A stretch of DNA of 64,000 nucleotides from CAZUDI01 sp964618975 (GTDB lineage Bacteria; Desulfobacterota; Desulfomonilia; UBA1062): positions 124,001-188,000 of the forward strand of contig CAZUDI010000002.1 in the NCBI GenBank assembly GCA_964618975.1, in the 5' to 3' direction. Below, in pieces: positions 8,298-17,831 of this stretch. Below the pieces are notes generated by a model that saw nothing but the letters and a program-made list of their open reading frames with translations, had not been told where the DNA came from and made no database searches. Position 1 is the stretch's first letter. Each line of letters opens with the position of its first letter. The position numbers and the translations under genes were made by a program.

Positions 8298-9914
8298 ATG
8301 GAGGTCATTGAAAGCAGAATCGATACCGCATCAGATGAATATCGCAGAAATTTCGATGCAATGGAAACCCTGGTGACGGATCTGAGGGAGGAACTGCGCA
8401 AGGCGCGCGAAGACCGCTCCCCCCAGGCCAGAGAACGACTCCGGTCCCAGGGCAAGCTCACCATGCGTCGCAAGCTGGAGCTGCTGCTGGACAAGAACAC
8501 CCCATTTCTGGAGATCGCCCCCCTGGCGGCCCGCAGCATGTATGACGGCAGGATCCACGGCGCCGGTCTCGTGTCGGGCATCGGCGTGGTGGGCGGCAAG
8601 GAGGTGCTGATCACGGGCAACGACGCCATGATCAAGGGGGGGGCCACCTACCCGCTGACCGTGAAGAAGAGCCTGCGCTGCCAGACCATCGCCATGGAGA
8701 ACCGCCTGCCCGTGGTGACGCTGGTGGATTCGGCCGGGGGCTACCTGCAGCTGCAGTCCGAGGTCTTCCCGGATATCGACGACGGCGGGCGGCTGTTCTA
8801 CAACCAGGCCATCATCTCGAAGATGGGCATCCCACAGATCACGGCCGTCATGGGCCTGTGCACCGCCGGCGGAGCCTATATCCCCGCCATGTCCGACGAA
8901 ACCGTGCACGTACGCTCCACCGGGGCAATCTTTCTGGGGGGTCCGCCCCTCGTCAAGGCCGCCACGGGCGAAGAGGTCAGCGTGGAAGACCTGGGGGGCG
9001 CGGAGCTGCACTGTCGCGAGTCCGGGGTGTCCGATTACTATGCCGAGGACGATGCCCACGCCATCGCCGTGCTCCGCAACATCATCAGAAATCTGCCCGC
9101 GAACGACAAAACCCGCCTGTCCATGCGGGAGCCGGCCCCGCCTATATATGACCCCAGGGAGATCTATGGCATCGTCAGCCGCGAGCTCAAGGTCCCCTAC
9201 GATGTGCGCGAGATCATCGCCCGCATGGTGGATCGCAGCGAATTTCTGGAATTCAAGGAGCTCTTCGGCCCCACGCTGGTGTGCGGGTGGGCCTATCTCC
9301 ACGGATACCCTGTCGGGATTCTCGGCAACAACGGTGTACTCTTTTCCGACAGCGCCCTGAAGGGGACACAATTCATCCAGCTCTGTGATCGGCGCAAGAT
9401 CCCGCTCGTCTTTCTCCAGAATATCAACGGGTTCATCATCGGCCGGGAATATGAACGCCTGGGCATCACCAAGGACGGGCACAAGATGGTCAATGCCGTA
9501 TCCACGGCCACCGTCCCCAAATTCACGGTCATCGTGGGGGCCTCCTTCGGGGCCGGCAATTATGCCATGTGCGGGCGGGCGTATTCGCCGCGCTTCCTCT
9601 GGATGTGGCCCAATGCGGAGATCGCCGTTATGGGCGGTGAACAGGCGGCCGGGGTCCTGGTCACATTGCGCAACGACCAGCTGGCCAAGGCCGGTGAACC
9701 GCCCCTGACGCGCGCACAGGAGGACGAGATCAAGGCGCCGGTCATCGCCTCCGCCCGGATGGAAAGCAGTGCCTACTACAGCACGGCCAACCTGTGGGAT
9801 GACGGCATCCTCGACCCGGCGGATACGCGCGATGTCCTGGGGCTGGCCATCTCGGCCGCTTTGAACGCCCCCATCCGCGATGATGTCCTGGGATATGGAA
9901 TCTTCAGGATGTAA
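8298..9914 (+). CDS. Acyl-CoA carboxylase, carboxyltransferase (beta) subunit, MCC/geranyl-CoA type
   Basis: This 538-residue carboxyltransferase moves CO2 from carboxybiotin to an acyl-CoA. It has the N- and C-terminal crotonase-like lobes of the family: LVDSAGGYLQLQSEVFPD, CTAGGAYIPAMSDE and GASFGAGNYAMCGRAYSPRFLWMWP. The FLQNINGF and MGGEQAAGVL blocks match methylcrotonyl-/geranyl-CoA carboxylase beta subunits better than propionyl-CoA ones. The start at 8298 follows GGGAGG by 8 bases; an upstream ATG at 8271 lacks a binding site. It is first in an operon with separate biotin carboxylase and carrier genes. AtuA downstream favours a branched, isoprenoid-like substrate (geranyl-CoA-type) over leucine breakdown, but this is inference. 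Confidence 0.88.
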   Translation: MEVIESRIDTASDEYRRNFDAMETLVTDLREELRKAREDRSPQARERLRSQGKLTMRRKLELLLDKNTPFLEIAPLAARSMYDGRIHGAGLVSGIGVVGGKEVLITGNDAMIKGGATYPLTVKKSLRCQTIAMENRLPVVTLVDSAGGYLQLQSEVFPDIDDGGRLFYNQAIISKMGIPQITAVMGLCTAGGAYIPAMSDETVHVRSTGAIFLGGPPLVKAATGEEVSVEDLGGAELHCRESGVSDYYAEDDAHAIAVLRNIIRNLPANDKTRLSMREPAPPIYDPREIYGIVSRELKVPYDVREIIARMVDRSEFLEFKELFGPTLVCGWAYLHGYPVGILGNNGVLFSDSALKGTQFIQLCDRRKIPLVFLQNINGFIIGREYERLGITKDGHKMVNAVSTATVPKFTVIVGASFGAGNYAMCGRAYSPRFLWMWPNAEIAVMGGEQAAGVLVTLRNDQLAKAGEPPLTRAQEDEIKAPVIASARMESSAYYSTANLWDDGILDPADTRDVLGLAISAALNAPIRDDVLGYGIFRM

Positions 9915-9969
9915 CGGCCCTCAAGGCGTCCCGCGGGCGCTACGGTGCCATGATCAAGGGAGAGAGCGT

Positions 9970-11457
9970 ATGGTGAAGAAGGTCCTGGTAGCCAACAGGG
10001 GGGAGATCGCCCTGCGTGTCATGCACACCTGTAGAGAGATGGGCATTGCCAGCGTGGCCGTGTACTCCGATGCGGACCGGCAGGCCCTGCACGTGCTGAA
10101 GGCCGATCAGGCCGTCTGGCTGGGGGGTGCCGATCCGGCCGAGAGCTACCTGAATATCGACAGGATCGTCAGTGCCGCCCGGGAAACCGGGGCCGACGCC
10201 ATCCATCCCGGGTATGGCTTCCTGGCGGAGAACCCGGATTTCGCCCAGCGCTGCGCAGAGGAAGGCCTGATCTTCATCGGGCCATCCGCGGCGGTCATCC
10301 GCACCCTGGGAGACAAGACCGTTGCCCGCCAGACCATGATCAAGGGCGGCGTACCGGTCATCCCGGGCATGCATGTCCCGGAAACTGATGCCCACATCAT
10401 GGCGCGCGAGGCCGAGCGCCTGGGGTACCCCGTGCTGATCAAGGCGGCCGCAGGCGGCGGCGGCAAGGGCATGCGGATTGTCACGGCCTCAGACGAACTG
10501 CGCACCGCCTGCGAATCGGCGGCCAGCGAAGCCGCGCGCGCCTTCGGCAACGGGGCCATCTACCTGGAAAGGTATCTGGAGCGCCCGCGGCACATCGAGT
10601 TTCAGATCCTGGCCGACCGCTTCGGAAACTGCGTCCACCTCCTGGAGCGCGAATGCTCCATCCAGCGACGCCATCAGAAGATCATCGAGGAGACCCCCTC
10701 GCCGGCCATGACCCCTGACCTGCGGGAACAGATGGGCCAGGCCGCCGTCATGGCCGCCCGTGCATCCGGGTACGTCAATGCCGGGACCGTGGAATTCCTC
10801 CTCGATCAGGACGGAAACTTCTACTTTCTGGAGGTCAACACGCGCCTGCAGGTCGAGCATCCCATCACCGAGATGATCACGGGCATCGACATGGTCAGAT
10901 GCCAGCTGGAGATCGCCGCCGGCAACCCCCTGCCCTTTTCCCAGAAGGACATCCAGGGCCGCGGCCATGCCATCGAGTGCCGTATCTATGCCGAGGACCC
11001 CGAGAATGGCTTCATGCCTTCGCCCGGCAGGATCCAGCATATGCAGGAGCCCGTGGGGCCGGGAATCCGTAATGACTGCGGCATCTATGCCGGGTTCCAG
11101 GTGCCGGTGGAGTACGATCCGATCCTCTCGAAGCTGGTCGTCTGGGCCGGCGACCGGCAGGCGGCCGTGGCGCGCATGCTCCGGGCCCTGCAGGAGTATG
11201 TCATCCTGGGCGTGAAGACCCCCATCCCCTTCCTGAGGGATGTGCTGCGCTCGGAGGCCTTTGGCGCCGGGGAGACCTTTACCGATTTCATCGCGACCCA
11301 TTTCCCGGACTGGGAACAGGCGCGGACGGACGGTGACCTCGCCCGAATCGCCTACATCGTCGACGAGCTCTCCCGCAGGCAGAAGGCGCCTGCAGGCGGC
11401 CCCCTGCCGGATGCATACCCGACGCCCTGGCAGAGCCTGGGAGACTGGCGGCGCTAG
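9970..11457 (+). CDS. Acyl-CoA carboxylase, biotin carboxylase subunit
   Basis: A 495-residue ATP-grasp enzyme that carboxylates biotin on the carrier protein. It has the N-terminal KVLVANRGEIALR, the glycine-rich ATP loop AAAGGGGKGMR and the metal/bicarbonate motif FLEVNTRLQVEHPITE. At this length it ends after the biotin-carboxylase C-domain, with no fused biotinyl domain. In AtuF, LiuD and most MCC/GCC alpha subunits (about 650-670 residues) the two are fused, so here the alpha subunit is split. ATG 9970 is preferred because it starts the conserved N-terminus and follows GGGAGAG. Confidence 0.92.
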   Translation: MVKKVLVANRGEIALRVMHTCREMGIASVAVYSDADRQALHVLKADQAVWLGGADPAESYLNIDRIVSAARETGADAIHPGYGFLAENPDFAQRCAEEGLIFIGPSAAVIRTLGDKTVARQTMIKGGVPVIPGMHVPETDAHIMAREAERLGYPVLIKAAAGGGGKGMRIVTASDELRTACESAASEAARAFGNGAIYLERYLERPRHIEFQILADRFGNCVHLLERECSIQRRHQKIIEETPSPAMTPDLREQMGQAAVMAARASGYVNAGTVEFLLDQDGNFYFLEVNTRLQVEHPITEMITGIDMVRCQLEIAAGNPLPFSQKDIQGRGHAIECRIYAEDPENGFMPSPGRIQHMQEPVGPGIRNDCGIYAGFQVPVEYDPILSKLVVWAGDRQAAVARMLRALQEYVILGVKTPIPFLRDVLRSEAFGAGETFTDFIATHFPDWEQARTDGDLARIAYIVDELSRRQKAPAGGPLPDAYPTPWQSLGDWRR

Positions 11458-11498
11458 TGCCATCCATACGGATGTGAGCAGAGAGGAGTGAGCATACG

Positions 11499-12026
11499 AT
11501 GCAGTATCGACTCAGGACAGCGGAAGATGCGGTCACCCTGACGGTGGAAACGGGCGAGAACGGCGCGCTGCGGGTTACAGACGGCACGCACCGCCGGGAT
11601 GTCAGGTATGCCCGCATTTCCGACCATCAACTCCACATCGTGGTGGACGGCGTGCAGGTGAATGCCTTTGTGACCGGTCAGGACGGTAACAAGGTGGTGG
11701 TTATCAGGGGCATATCCTATCAGGTACAGGATGCCGATCAGACAGAGCGCACCGCCACACGCCGCAAAGATCCCCGGGCCCCCGCCCGGGAGGTCACACC
11801 GCCCATGCCCTCCGTGGTCGAGCGGCTGATGGTCACCGAGGGGGACCTCGTGCGCACGGGCGTTGGCCTGGTCGTGGTCTCGGCCATGAAGATGGAGGTC
11901 ACGTTGACGGCGCCCTTCAACGGGCGGGTGACGAAAATCAACGTGTCCGTCGGGGACAAGGTCATGCCCGGTCAGATCCTGGTGGACATCGCAAGGGAAG
12001 CCGCCGGCGCGGACGAGGCCGGCTGA
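11499..12026 (+). CDS. Biotin carboxyl carrier protein of the acyl-CoA carboxylase
   Basis: The 175-residue carrier has its biotinylation site, VVVSAMKMEV, at about residues 125-135. The usual 80-residue biotinyl barrel continues to the end (FNGRVTKINVSVGDKVMPGQILVDI). The N-terminal half (beta-rich, followed by an RRKDPRAPAREV linker) resembles the linker part of fused alpha subunits, as expected if an ancestral alpha gene was split at the linker. It starts 41 bases after the biotin carboxylase stop, with AGAGGAG upstream. Confidence 0.92.
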   Translation: MQYRLRTAEDAVTLTVETGENGALRVTDGTHRRDVRYARISDHQLHIVVDGVQVNAFVTGQDGNKVVVIRGISYQVQDADQTERTATRRKDPRAPAREVTPPMPSVVERLMVTEGDLVRTGVGLVVVSAMKMEVTLTAPFNGRVTKINVSVGDKVMPGQILVDIAREAAGADEAG

Positions 12027-12066
12027 CGGGATTCCCGGGCACTTACTATCGCAAGGAGGCATCGGA

Positions 12067-12837
12067 ATGGAAGAACGGCACATGCTGTATCGGGTCGAGG
12101 ACAATGTCGCTTACCTGACGATCAATCGCGAGGCGCAGCGCAACGCGATTACACCGGAGGCCATCGCCCTGTTTCATGCATACCTCGATCAGGCGCAGGC
12201 GGATGAGACGGTGCGGGTGATCCTCCTTACCGGCAGCGGGGAGAAGGCCTTCTGCACGGGTGCGCAGCTGGGCGATGGGCTCTCCACCGAGGGAAAGGAG
12301 ATCTTCAAGGACTACGCCGCACTGCTGCACCGTCTGGCGAGTTTTCCCAAGCCGACCGTGGCGCGGATCAAAGGCTACTGCCTGGCGGGAGGCATGGGGT
12401 TCATGCTGGCCTGCGATATCGTGATCGCCAGCGAGGACTCGCAGTTCGGGACCCCGGAGGTCAATGTCGGTCTGTGGCCGATGATGATCGGCGCCCTGAT
12501 CTTCCGCAACGTGCCCCAAAAAAAGGCCATGGAGATGATCCTGCTCGGGGAACGCCTGAGAGCCCGGGAGGCCCTGTCCATGGGCCTGATTACCCGGGTC
12601 GTGCCGGCGGCGGAGCTCGACGGGGAGGTGAACGCGGTCCTCAGGAGCCTGGCGGTCAAGAGCCCCATCGGCATGCGCCTCGGCAAGCAGGCCTTCCAGG
12701 GCATGGAACTGATGCCCCTGCAGGAGGCCCTGCAGTTCCTCTCCCAAAGACTGCAGGAAGTCGTGGGCACCCAGGATGCCCTGGAGGGCATCACGGCCTT
12801 CATCGAGAAGCGGCCGCCCGTTTTTCAGGGCCGTTAA
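12067..12837 (+). CDS. Enoyl-CoA hydratase/isomerase (crotonase family)
   Basis: A 256-residue crotonase-fold enzyme. The oxyanion-hole segment is KGYCLAGGMGFMLACD and the catalytic-Glu region is FGTPEVNVGLWP. By context it would hydrate the product of the carboxylase (methylglutaconyl- or isohexenylglutaconyl-CoA-like), the LiuC/AtuE step. The sequence alone does not fix the substrate. A strong GGAGG lies 6 bases before the start. It sits 40 bases after the carrier gene and 21 bases before atuA. Confidence 0.85.
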   Translation: MEERHMLYRVEDNVAYLTINREAQRNAITPEAIALFHAYLDQAQADETVRVILLTGSGEKAFCTGAQLGDGLSTEGKEIFKDYAALLHRLASFPKPTVARIKGYCLAGGMGFMLACDIVIASEDSQFGTPEVNVGLWPMMIGALIFRNVPQKKAMEMILLGERLRAREALSMGLITRVVPAAELDGEVNAVLRSLAVKSPIGMRLGKQAFQGMELMPLQEALQFLSQRLQEVVGTQDALEGITAFIEKRPPVFQGR

Positions 12838-12858
12838 TTCACTATAGAGGGGGAAAAT

Positions 12859-14643
12859 ATGAGCACGCCGAATCCGACCAAGCGTGATCGCATCATCATC
12901 GCCAACTGCAGCGGGTTTTTCGGGGACCGTCTGTCCGCCGCCCGGGAGATGGTGCGCGGCGGACCCATCGATATCCTGACGGGAGACTACCTGGCGGAGC
13001 TGACCATGGCCCTGCTCTTCCGCATGAAACTGAAAAAACCGGAGGCCGGGTATGTCCCGACGTTCCTCAAACAAATGGAAGAGATCATGGGCGAATGCCT
13101 CGACAGGGGGATTCGGGTCGTGGCCAACGCCGGGGGACTGAATCCGCGGGGTCTGGCCGCGGAGCTGCAGAACGTGGCGGATACCCTGGGACTGCACCCC
13201 CGCATCGCGTATATCGAGGGCGACGATCTCATGGGGCGCCTGAGCGAGCTGCAGACGCAGCAGGGGGAGGACTTCATGCACCTGGACAAGGGCATCAGCC
13301 TGAAAGAGGCCCATGCCCTGCCGATCACGGCCAATGCCTATCTGGGTGGCTGGGGGGTGGCCGAGGCCCTGGCCAGGGACGCCGATATCGTGGTCGGCGG
13401 CCGCCTGGCCGACGCCGCCCTGGTCGTGGGGCCGGCGGCCTGGTGGTTCGGATGGGAACGCAACGACTGGGACAGGCTGGCCGGCGCGGCGGTGGCCGGG
13501 CACATCGTGGAATGCGGCGCCCAGGCCACCGGCGGCAACTATGCGTTCATCGACGAAGTGCCCTCGTTCCTCAATGTCGGATACCCCATCGCGGAGATAT
13601 TTGAAGACGGCTCCTGCGTCATCACCAAACACCCCGGCACCGGCGGGCTCGTTTCCGTCGATACCGTCAAGGCCCAGCTCCTCTACGAGGTGCGCGAACC
13701 CACCTACCTGACCCCGGATGTGGCGGCACGCTTCGATACGATCGAGATCTTCCAGGAGGGCCCCGACCGCACCCGGATCACCGGGGTGCGCGGCGAGGCC
13801 CCGCCAGCGACCACCAAGGTCTGCATCAACACCATGGGCGGGCACCGGAATTCCATGACGATCGTTCTGACCGGCCTGGACATCGAGAAGAAGGCGCGCA
13901 TCTTCGAAGACGCCCTGTTCGCGAGCCTGGGCGGCCGGGGAACGTTCGCTGTGGAGGAGGTGCAGCTCGTGCGCGCGGACAAGGCCGATCCGCCCTCCAA
14001 CGACGAGGCCTTCGCCTATCTGCGGGTTTCGGTCAAGGATCCGGATGCCAAGAAAGTCGCCAGTCTTTCCGCCAAAATCGTGGAACTCGGGCTGGCCAAC
14101 ATCCCCGGATTCACCGCCACGGCTCCGCCGACCAAGGGCTCCCCCGTAATCGTGCACTGGCCCGCCCTCATCTCCCTGCACCACGTTCAGCAGCAGGTGA
14201 TCATCGACGGGCAGACCCTCGAGATCGCGCCAGTTGCGGGTGAACCCTCCCTGCCCGTATCGCCCCGGGAGGTCGAGATCCCTTCCCGGACGCTCGGGCC
14301 TACAGTGAGGATGCCCTTCGGCCGCGTCTTTGCCACACGCTCCGGCGACAAGGGCGGCAACGCCAATCTCGGGGTATGGGCCAGGACCCCGGAGGCCTAT
14401 GCCTTTCTCAGGGACTTCCTGTCGACCGAGCGTCTGCAGGAACTGCTGAGCGATCTGCGCGGCTTCGAGATCGAGCGCCATGATTTTCCCAATCTCCTGG
14501 CCGTCAATTTCTATATCAGGGGGGTGCTCGGAGACGGCGTGGCGGCCTCCCTGAGGAGCGACCCTCAGGCCAAGACCCTGGGCGAGTATCTGCGCGCCAG
14601 GGTCATCGATATGCCGGAGGACATTCTCCCCGGTGCGGTCTAG
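12859..14643 (+). CDS. atuA: AtuA-family protein (acyclic terpene utilization)
   Basis: A 594-residue protein of the AtuA family. The N-terminal AtuA (DUF1446) domain covers about residues 8-450, with ANCSGFFGDR, ANAGGLNPRG and GGRLADAALVVGP. A C-terminal ferredoxin-fold domain starts near residue 485, with ATRSGDKGGNANLGVW. AtuA is needed for growth on citronellol/geraniol in Pseudomonas, but its reaction is not settled. It is consistently linked to geranyl-CoA-type carboxylases. Here it lies between the hydratase and the CoA ligase, the strongest pointer that the operon handles branched or isoprenoid acyl-CoAs. Confidence 0.88.
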   Translation: MSTPNPTKRDRIIIANCSGFFGDRLSAAREMVRGGPIDILTGDYLAELTMALLFRMKLKKPEAGYVPTFLKQMEEIMGECLDRGIRVVANAGGLNPRGLAAELQNVADTLGLHPRIAYIEGDDLMGRLSELQTQQGEDFMHLDKGISLKEAHALPITANAYLGGWGVAEALARDADIVVGGRLADAALVVGPAAWWFGWERNDWDRLAGAAVAGHIVECGAQATGGNYAFIDEVPSFLNVGYPIAEIFEDGSCVITKHPGTGGLVSVDTVKAQLLYEVREPTYLTPDVAARFDTIEIFQEGPDRTRITGVRGEAPPATTKVCINTMGGHRNSMTIVLTGLDIEKKARIFEDALFASLGGRGTFAVEEVQLVRADKADPPSNDEAFAYLRVSVKDPDAKKVASLSAKIVELGLANIPGFTATAPPTKGSPVIVHWPALISLHHVQQQVIIDGQTLEIAPVAGEPSLPVSPREVEIPSRTLGPTVRMPFGRVFATRSGDKGGNANLGVWARTPEAYAFLRDFLSTERLQELLSDLRGFEIERHDFPNLLAVNFYIRGVLGDGVAASLRSDPQAKTLGEYLRARVIDMPEDILPGAV

Positions 14644-14680
14644 ATCGGGGACAGCAGAGCGCGCAGGACCAGGCATTGTC

Positions 14681-14743
14681 ATCTGGGGGACGAACCCCGG
14701 GGCAGACCGCTGGCACCCCTGAGGCCGCCAGGGGAAGGCGGCC
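14681..14743 (+). repeat. R1 dispersed repeat, partial copy inside the operon
   Basis: TCTGGGGGACGAACCCCGGGGCAG matches the left part of R1; the right hairpin is changed to GGCCGCC-AGGGGAA-GGCGGCC. It fills the 122-base gap between atuA and the CoA-ligase gene. Confidence 0.65.
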
Positions 14744-14765
14744 CCATGCGATGAAAAGGAGGCCT

Positions 14766-16466
14766 ATGATGGAAGGGAGAGAGGACAGACCGTGGCTGGG
14801 GTCATATGATCCGTGGGTGGTGCCGGAGATGACATTGCCCGAGGAAACCTATGTAGATCTGCTGGAAAGGGCCATCCACCACTTTCCCGATACGGCGGCA
14901 TATCATTTCCTCGGAGTTTCCGGGACCTACCAGGAGCTGGATGAACTCTCCCTGCGTTTTGCCGCCTATCTTGTGCACCTGGGGTGCCGGCCGGGGGACG
15001 TGGTGGGCATCAATCTCCCCAACACCCCGCAGTACCTGATCGCCCTGGCGGGCATCATGCGCTGTGGGTGTGTGGCCTCCGGCGTCTCTCCGCTCATGAC
15101 ACCCAAGGAAATGGCCTACCAGATCAACGACGCGGGCGTGAAGGTCCTTGTCACCCTGGATGCGATCTTCGAACAGCGCGTGCAGAGAATCCATGATCAG
15201 GTGCCGTCTCTCCGGGGCTGCGTCGTCACCAACATCGCCGACCACCTCCCCTTCTATAAACGCTATGCCGGCAGATGGCTCAAGAAGATCCCTTCCGGCA
15301 CGGTCACGCCCCTTCCCGGCAAGGAGGTCATCACCTTGCGCACCCTGATGCTCCGGTACAAGCCGCACCGGCCGCAGGTGTACATCACACCCGACGACAC
15401 CTGTCTCATCCAGTACACCGGCGGCACGACCGGGTTGCCCAAGGGGGCCGTCCTGAGCCACCGGAACCTGGTTTCCAATATCGCCCAGGCGCAGCTGTGG
15501 TTGAATCTCGAGCCGGGCGGCAGTGTCGGCTGCTCGGGTTTTCCCTTCTTTCATCAGGCCGGCCTCTATTTCGGCATGATGTCCATGGGCCTGGGATTTA
15601 CCCAGTGCATCATCCCCGATCCCCGCAACACCGCGCATCTCTGCCGGGAGATCGCCCGGTATAAACCGCGCGTCATGCTGCATGTGCCCTCCCTCTATCA
15701 GATGCTGGTGGATGACCCCCGCTTCGCGCGCATCGATTTCTCCGGTTGCGAGGTGTGTATCTCCGGCGCGGCACCGTTCACGAAGGAGGCCATCATCGCC
15801 CTGGAAGCGATCATCGGGGCGGGAAAGGTGGTGGAGATCTTCGGCATGACCGAGGCCAGCCCGCTTATCACCATGAATCCGCTCAAGGGCCCCAAGAAGC
15901 TCAGCTCTCAGGGTTTGCCGGTCCCCAATACCCGTGTCAAGATTGTGGACGTGGTCACGGGTACGGAGGAGGTGCCGCCAGGGGAGGTCGGCGAAGTCAT
16001 CGTGCGCGGACCGCAGGTCATGCAGGGCTATCACAACAAACCGGAGGATACCGCCCGTACCCTGCGTGAATTCGATCATGAGCAATGGCTCTATACCGGA
16101 GACGTGGCCTGGATGGACCAGGACGGCTATCTCTTCCTCGCCGATCGCATCAAGGACATGCTCATCGTCGGGGGATTCAAGGTGTTTTCCCGGGAGGTCG
16201 AGGAGGTCCTCTCCCAGCATCCGGCAGTCCAGTTGTGCGCCATCATCGGGCTGCCCCACCCCAAACGGCCCGACAGCCAGATCGTGAAGGCCGTCGTCCA
16301 GCCAGCCGCAACCTTACAGGGATACGATCAGGAAACCCTGCAGAAGGAGCTCCTGGCACACTGCCAGGAAAGCCTGGCGCCCTACAAGGTTCCCAAGATA
16401 ATCGAGATCGTGGATGCCATACCGCTCACGGCCGTGGGCAAGGTGGACAAGAAGGCGCTGCGCTAG
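14766..16466 (+). CDS. Acyl-CoA synthetase (AMP-forming)
   Basis: A 566-residue ANL-superfamily ligase that activates a carboxylic acid to its CoA thioester. The P-loop-like motif IQYTGGTTGLPKGAV, the adenylate motif FGMTEASP, the hinge YTGDVAWMDQDGY and the C-terminal VGKVDKKAL lysine region are all present. The start at 14766 follows AAAAGGAGG by 3 bases; the frame reaches back to 14676, but that part is R1 repeat. In the operon it plays the AtuH/entry role, supplying the acyl-CoA that the dehydrogenase and carboxylase use. Confidence 0.9.
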   Translation: MMEGREDRPWLGSYDPWVVPEMTLPEETYVDLLERAIHHFPDTAAYHFLGVSGTYQELDELSLRFAAYLVHLGCRPGDVVGINLPNTPQYLIALAGIMRCGCVASGVSPLMTPKEMAYQINDAGVKVLVTLDAIFEQRVQRIHDQVPSLRGCVVTNIADHLPFYKRYAGRWLKKIPSGTVTPLPGKEVITLRTLMLRYKPHRPQVYITPDDTCLIQYTGGTTGLPKGAVLSHRNLVSNIAQAQLWLNLEPGGSVGCSGFPFFHQAGLYFGMMSMGLGFTQCIIPDPRNTAHLCREIARYKPRVMLHVPSLYQMLVDDPRFARIDFSGCEVCISGAAPFTKEAIIALEAIIGAGKVVEIFGMTEASPLITMNPLKGPKKLSSQGLPVPNTRVKIVDVVTGTEEVPPGEVGEVIVRGPQVMQGYHNKPEDTARTLREFDHEQWLYTGDVAWMDQDGYLFLADRIKDMLIVGGFKVFSREVEEVLSQHPAVQLCAIIGLPHPKRPDSQIVKAVVQPAATLQGYDQETLQKELLAHCQESLAPYKVPKIIEIVDAIPLTAVGKVDKKALR

Positions 16467-16520
16467 CCTGCCGCCGATGGGCGCATTTCACTTACAATTT
16501 CAATAACAAAGGAGGTTGCC

Positions 16521-17654
16521 ATGTATTTCAATGAAACACACGAGGCCTTCAGACAATCGGTAAAAAAATTCGTTGACAGAGAGATCAATCCCCACATGGA
16601 TGCCTGGGAGGAAGAGGGAGTGCCCCTGAGAACGCTCTTCAAGAAGATGGGGGACCTCGGCTTTCTCGGCGTCCGCTACGACCCCCAGTACGGGGGGCAG
16701 GGTCTGGATTACTGGTACGAAACCATCCTGCTGGAGGAGCTCGGCCACATCCACGGCATGGGGGTGGCCACGGCGATCGCCGTGCAGACCAATATGGCGA
16801 CCCCGGCGATCGCCGCCTTTGGCGGCCCGTACCTGAAAGAGACCTATCTCAAGCCGGCCATCGCCGGCGACATGGTCGCGGCGATCGCGGTGACGGAACC
16901 CGATGCGGGATCGGATGTGGCCGCCATCAAGACGCGCGCCGTCAGACGCGGGGACCGGTATGTGCTCAACGGTTCCAAGACCTATATCACGAACGGCACC
17001 CAGGCGGACTTTCTGACCCTTCTGGCCAAAACGGGAAACGACGGCTACCATGCCTTCGGCCTGTTCGTCGTGCCGACCAACCTGCCCGGCTTCGAGGTCA
17101 GCAAGAAGCTCGACAAGATCGGTCTGCGCAGCAGCGATACGGCCGAGCTCTTCTTCGACAACGTGGAGGTGCCGGTGGAGAACCTGATCGGGGAGGAGGG
17201 GGAAGGCTTCATCTACCAGATGCAGCAGTTCCAGCACGAACGCTTTTCCATCCTGCCCGGGGTGCATGTCTGCGTCCAGGACATGATCGATATGACGGTC
17301 GCGCACCTCAGAGAGCGGGTGGTCTTCGGCAAACCGCTCATAAGCAAGCAGGTGTTGCGGCATCGCCTGGCCGGCTGGCTGGTGAAGAACGAATCCCTCA
17401 AGCAGCTGACCTATCATATCGTGCGCATGAAGATGGCGGGGCTGGATGTCACGCGTGAGATCTCCATGGGCAAACTGCTGGCCGGGCAGTTGATCGCCGA
17501 GGTGGCCAGCGGGTGCCTGCAGATGTTCGGGGGCATGGGCTTCATCAATGAGACCCTGATATCGCGTTATTTCAGGGACTCGCGCATCATGTCGATCGGG
17601 GCCGGTGCGGACGAGGTGATGTGTGAGATCATCGCCCGCACGTCGGGTTTCTAA
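16521..17654 (+). CDS. Acyl-CoA dehydrogenase (AtuD/isovaleryl-CoA dehydrogenase-like)
   Basis: A 377-residue FAD enzyme that forms the alpha,beta-unsaturated acyl-CoA needed by the carboxylase. Flavin/substrate motifs are AVTEPDAGSDVAAI and NGSKTYITNGTQADF. At the usual catalytic position near the C-terminus the sequence is SIGAGADEVM, not the YEGT of medium-chain enzymes. The base is therefore probably the Glu in QHERF on helix G, as in isovaleryl-CoA and citronellyl-CoA dehydrogenases. That supports a branched substrate. An AAAGGAGG ribosome-binding site precedes the ATG. Confidence 0.88.
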   Translation: MYFNETHEAFRQSVKKFVDREINPHMDAWEEEGVPLRTLFKKMGDLGFLGVRYDPQYGGQGLDYWYETILLEELGHIHGMGVATAIAVQTNMATPAIAAFGGPYLKETYLKPAIAGDMVAAIAVTEPDAGSDVAAIKTRAVRRGDRYVLNGSKTYITNGTQADFLTLLAKTGNDGYHAFGLFVVPTNLPGFEVSKKLDKIGLRSSDTAELFFDNVEVPVENLIGEEGEGFIYQMQQFQHERFSILPGVHVCVQDMIDMTVAHLRERVVFGKPLISKQVLRHRLAGWLVKNESLKQLTYHIVRMKMAGLDVTREISMGKLLAGQLIAEVASGCLQMFGGMGFINETLISRYFRDSRIMSIGAGADEVMCEIIARTSGF

Positions 17655-17662
17655 TCCTTAAG

Positions 17663-17804
17663 ACTGTCGCACAAGACCCCGGGGGAGCCTTTCTGAAAAA
17701 GGGATCCCCCAGTCCCCTCCCAAAGACTTTCATTGGTCCGGGGCAGGGCGCCTGCCCCAAGAATTGAAAGTTCTTGGTAAAGGTTTTCCCAGGGTTTTGC
17801 GACA
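17663..17804. repeat. R2 hairpin repeat, long nested copy
   Basis: A nested palindrome of about 140 bases. The outer arms GTCGCACAAGACC and GGTTTTGCGAC are imperfect complements. Inside are GGGGGA-N18-TCCCCC, then CCAAAGACTTTCA opposite TGAAAGTTCTTGG, with GGGGCAG-GGCGC-CTGCCCC at the centre. It shares the CCCCCAGYCCC tail with shorter copies at 41589 and 54993. It separates the dehydrogenase and flavoprotein genes. Confidence 0.7.
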
Positions 17805-17831
17805 TCCTCAATAGGAGAAAGGATATCACCG

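Noticed and set aside
12046..14682. Minus-strand 878-codon open frame opposite enoyl-CoA hydratase and atuA
   Set aside because: A GC-rich shadow; the plus-strand proteins have full conserved domains and ribosome-binding sites, and the minus frame has repetitive, unnatural composition.
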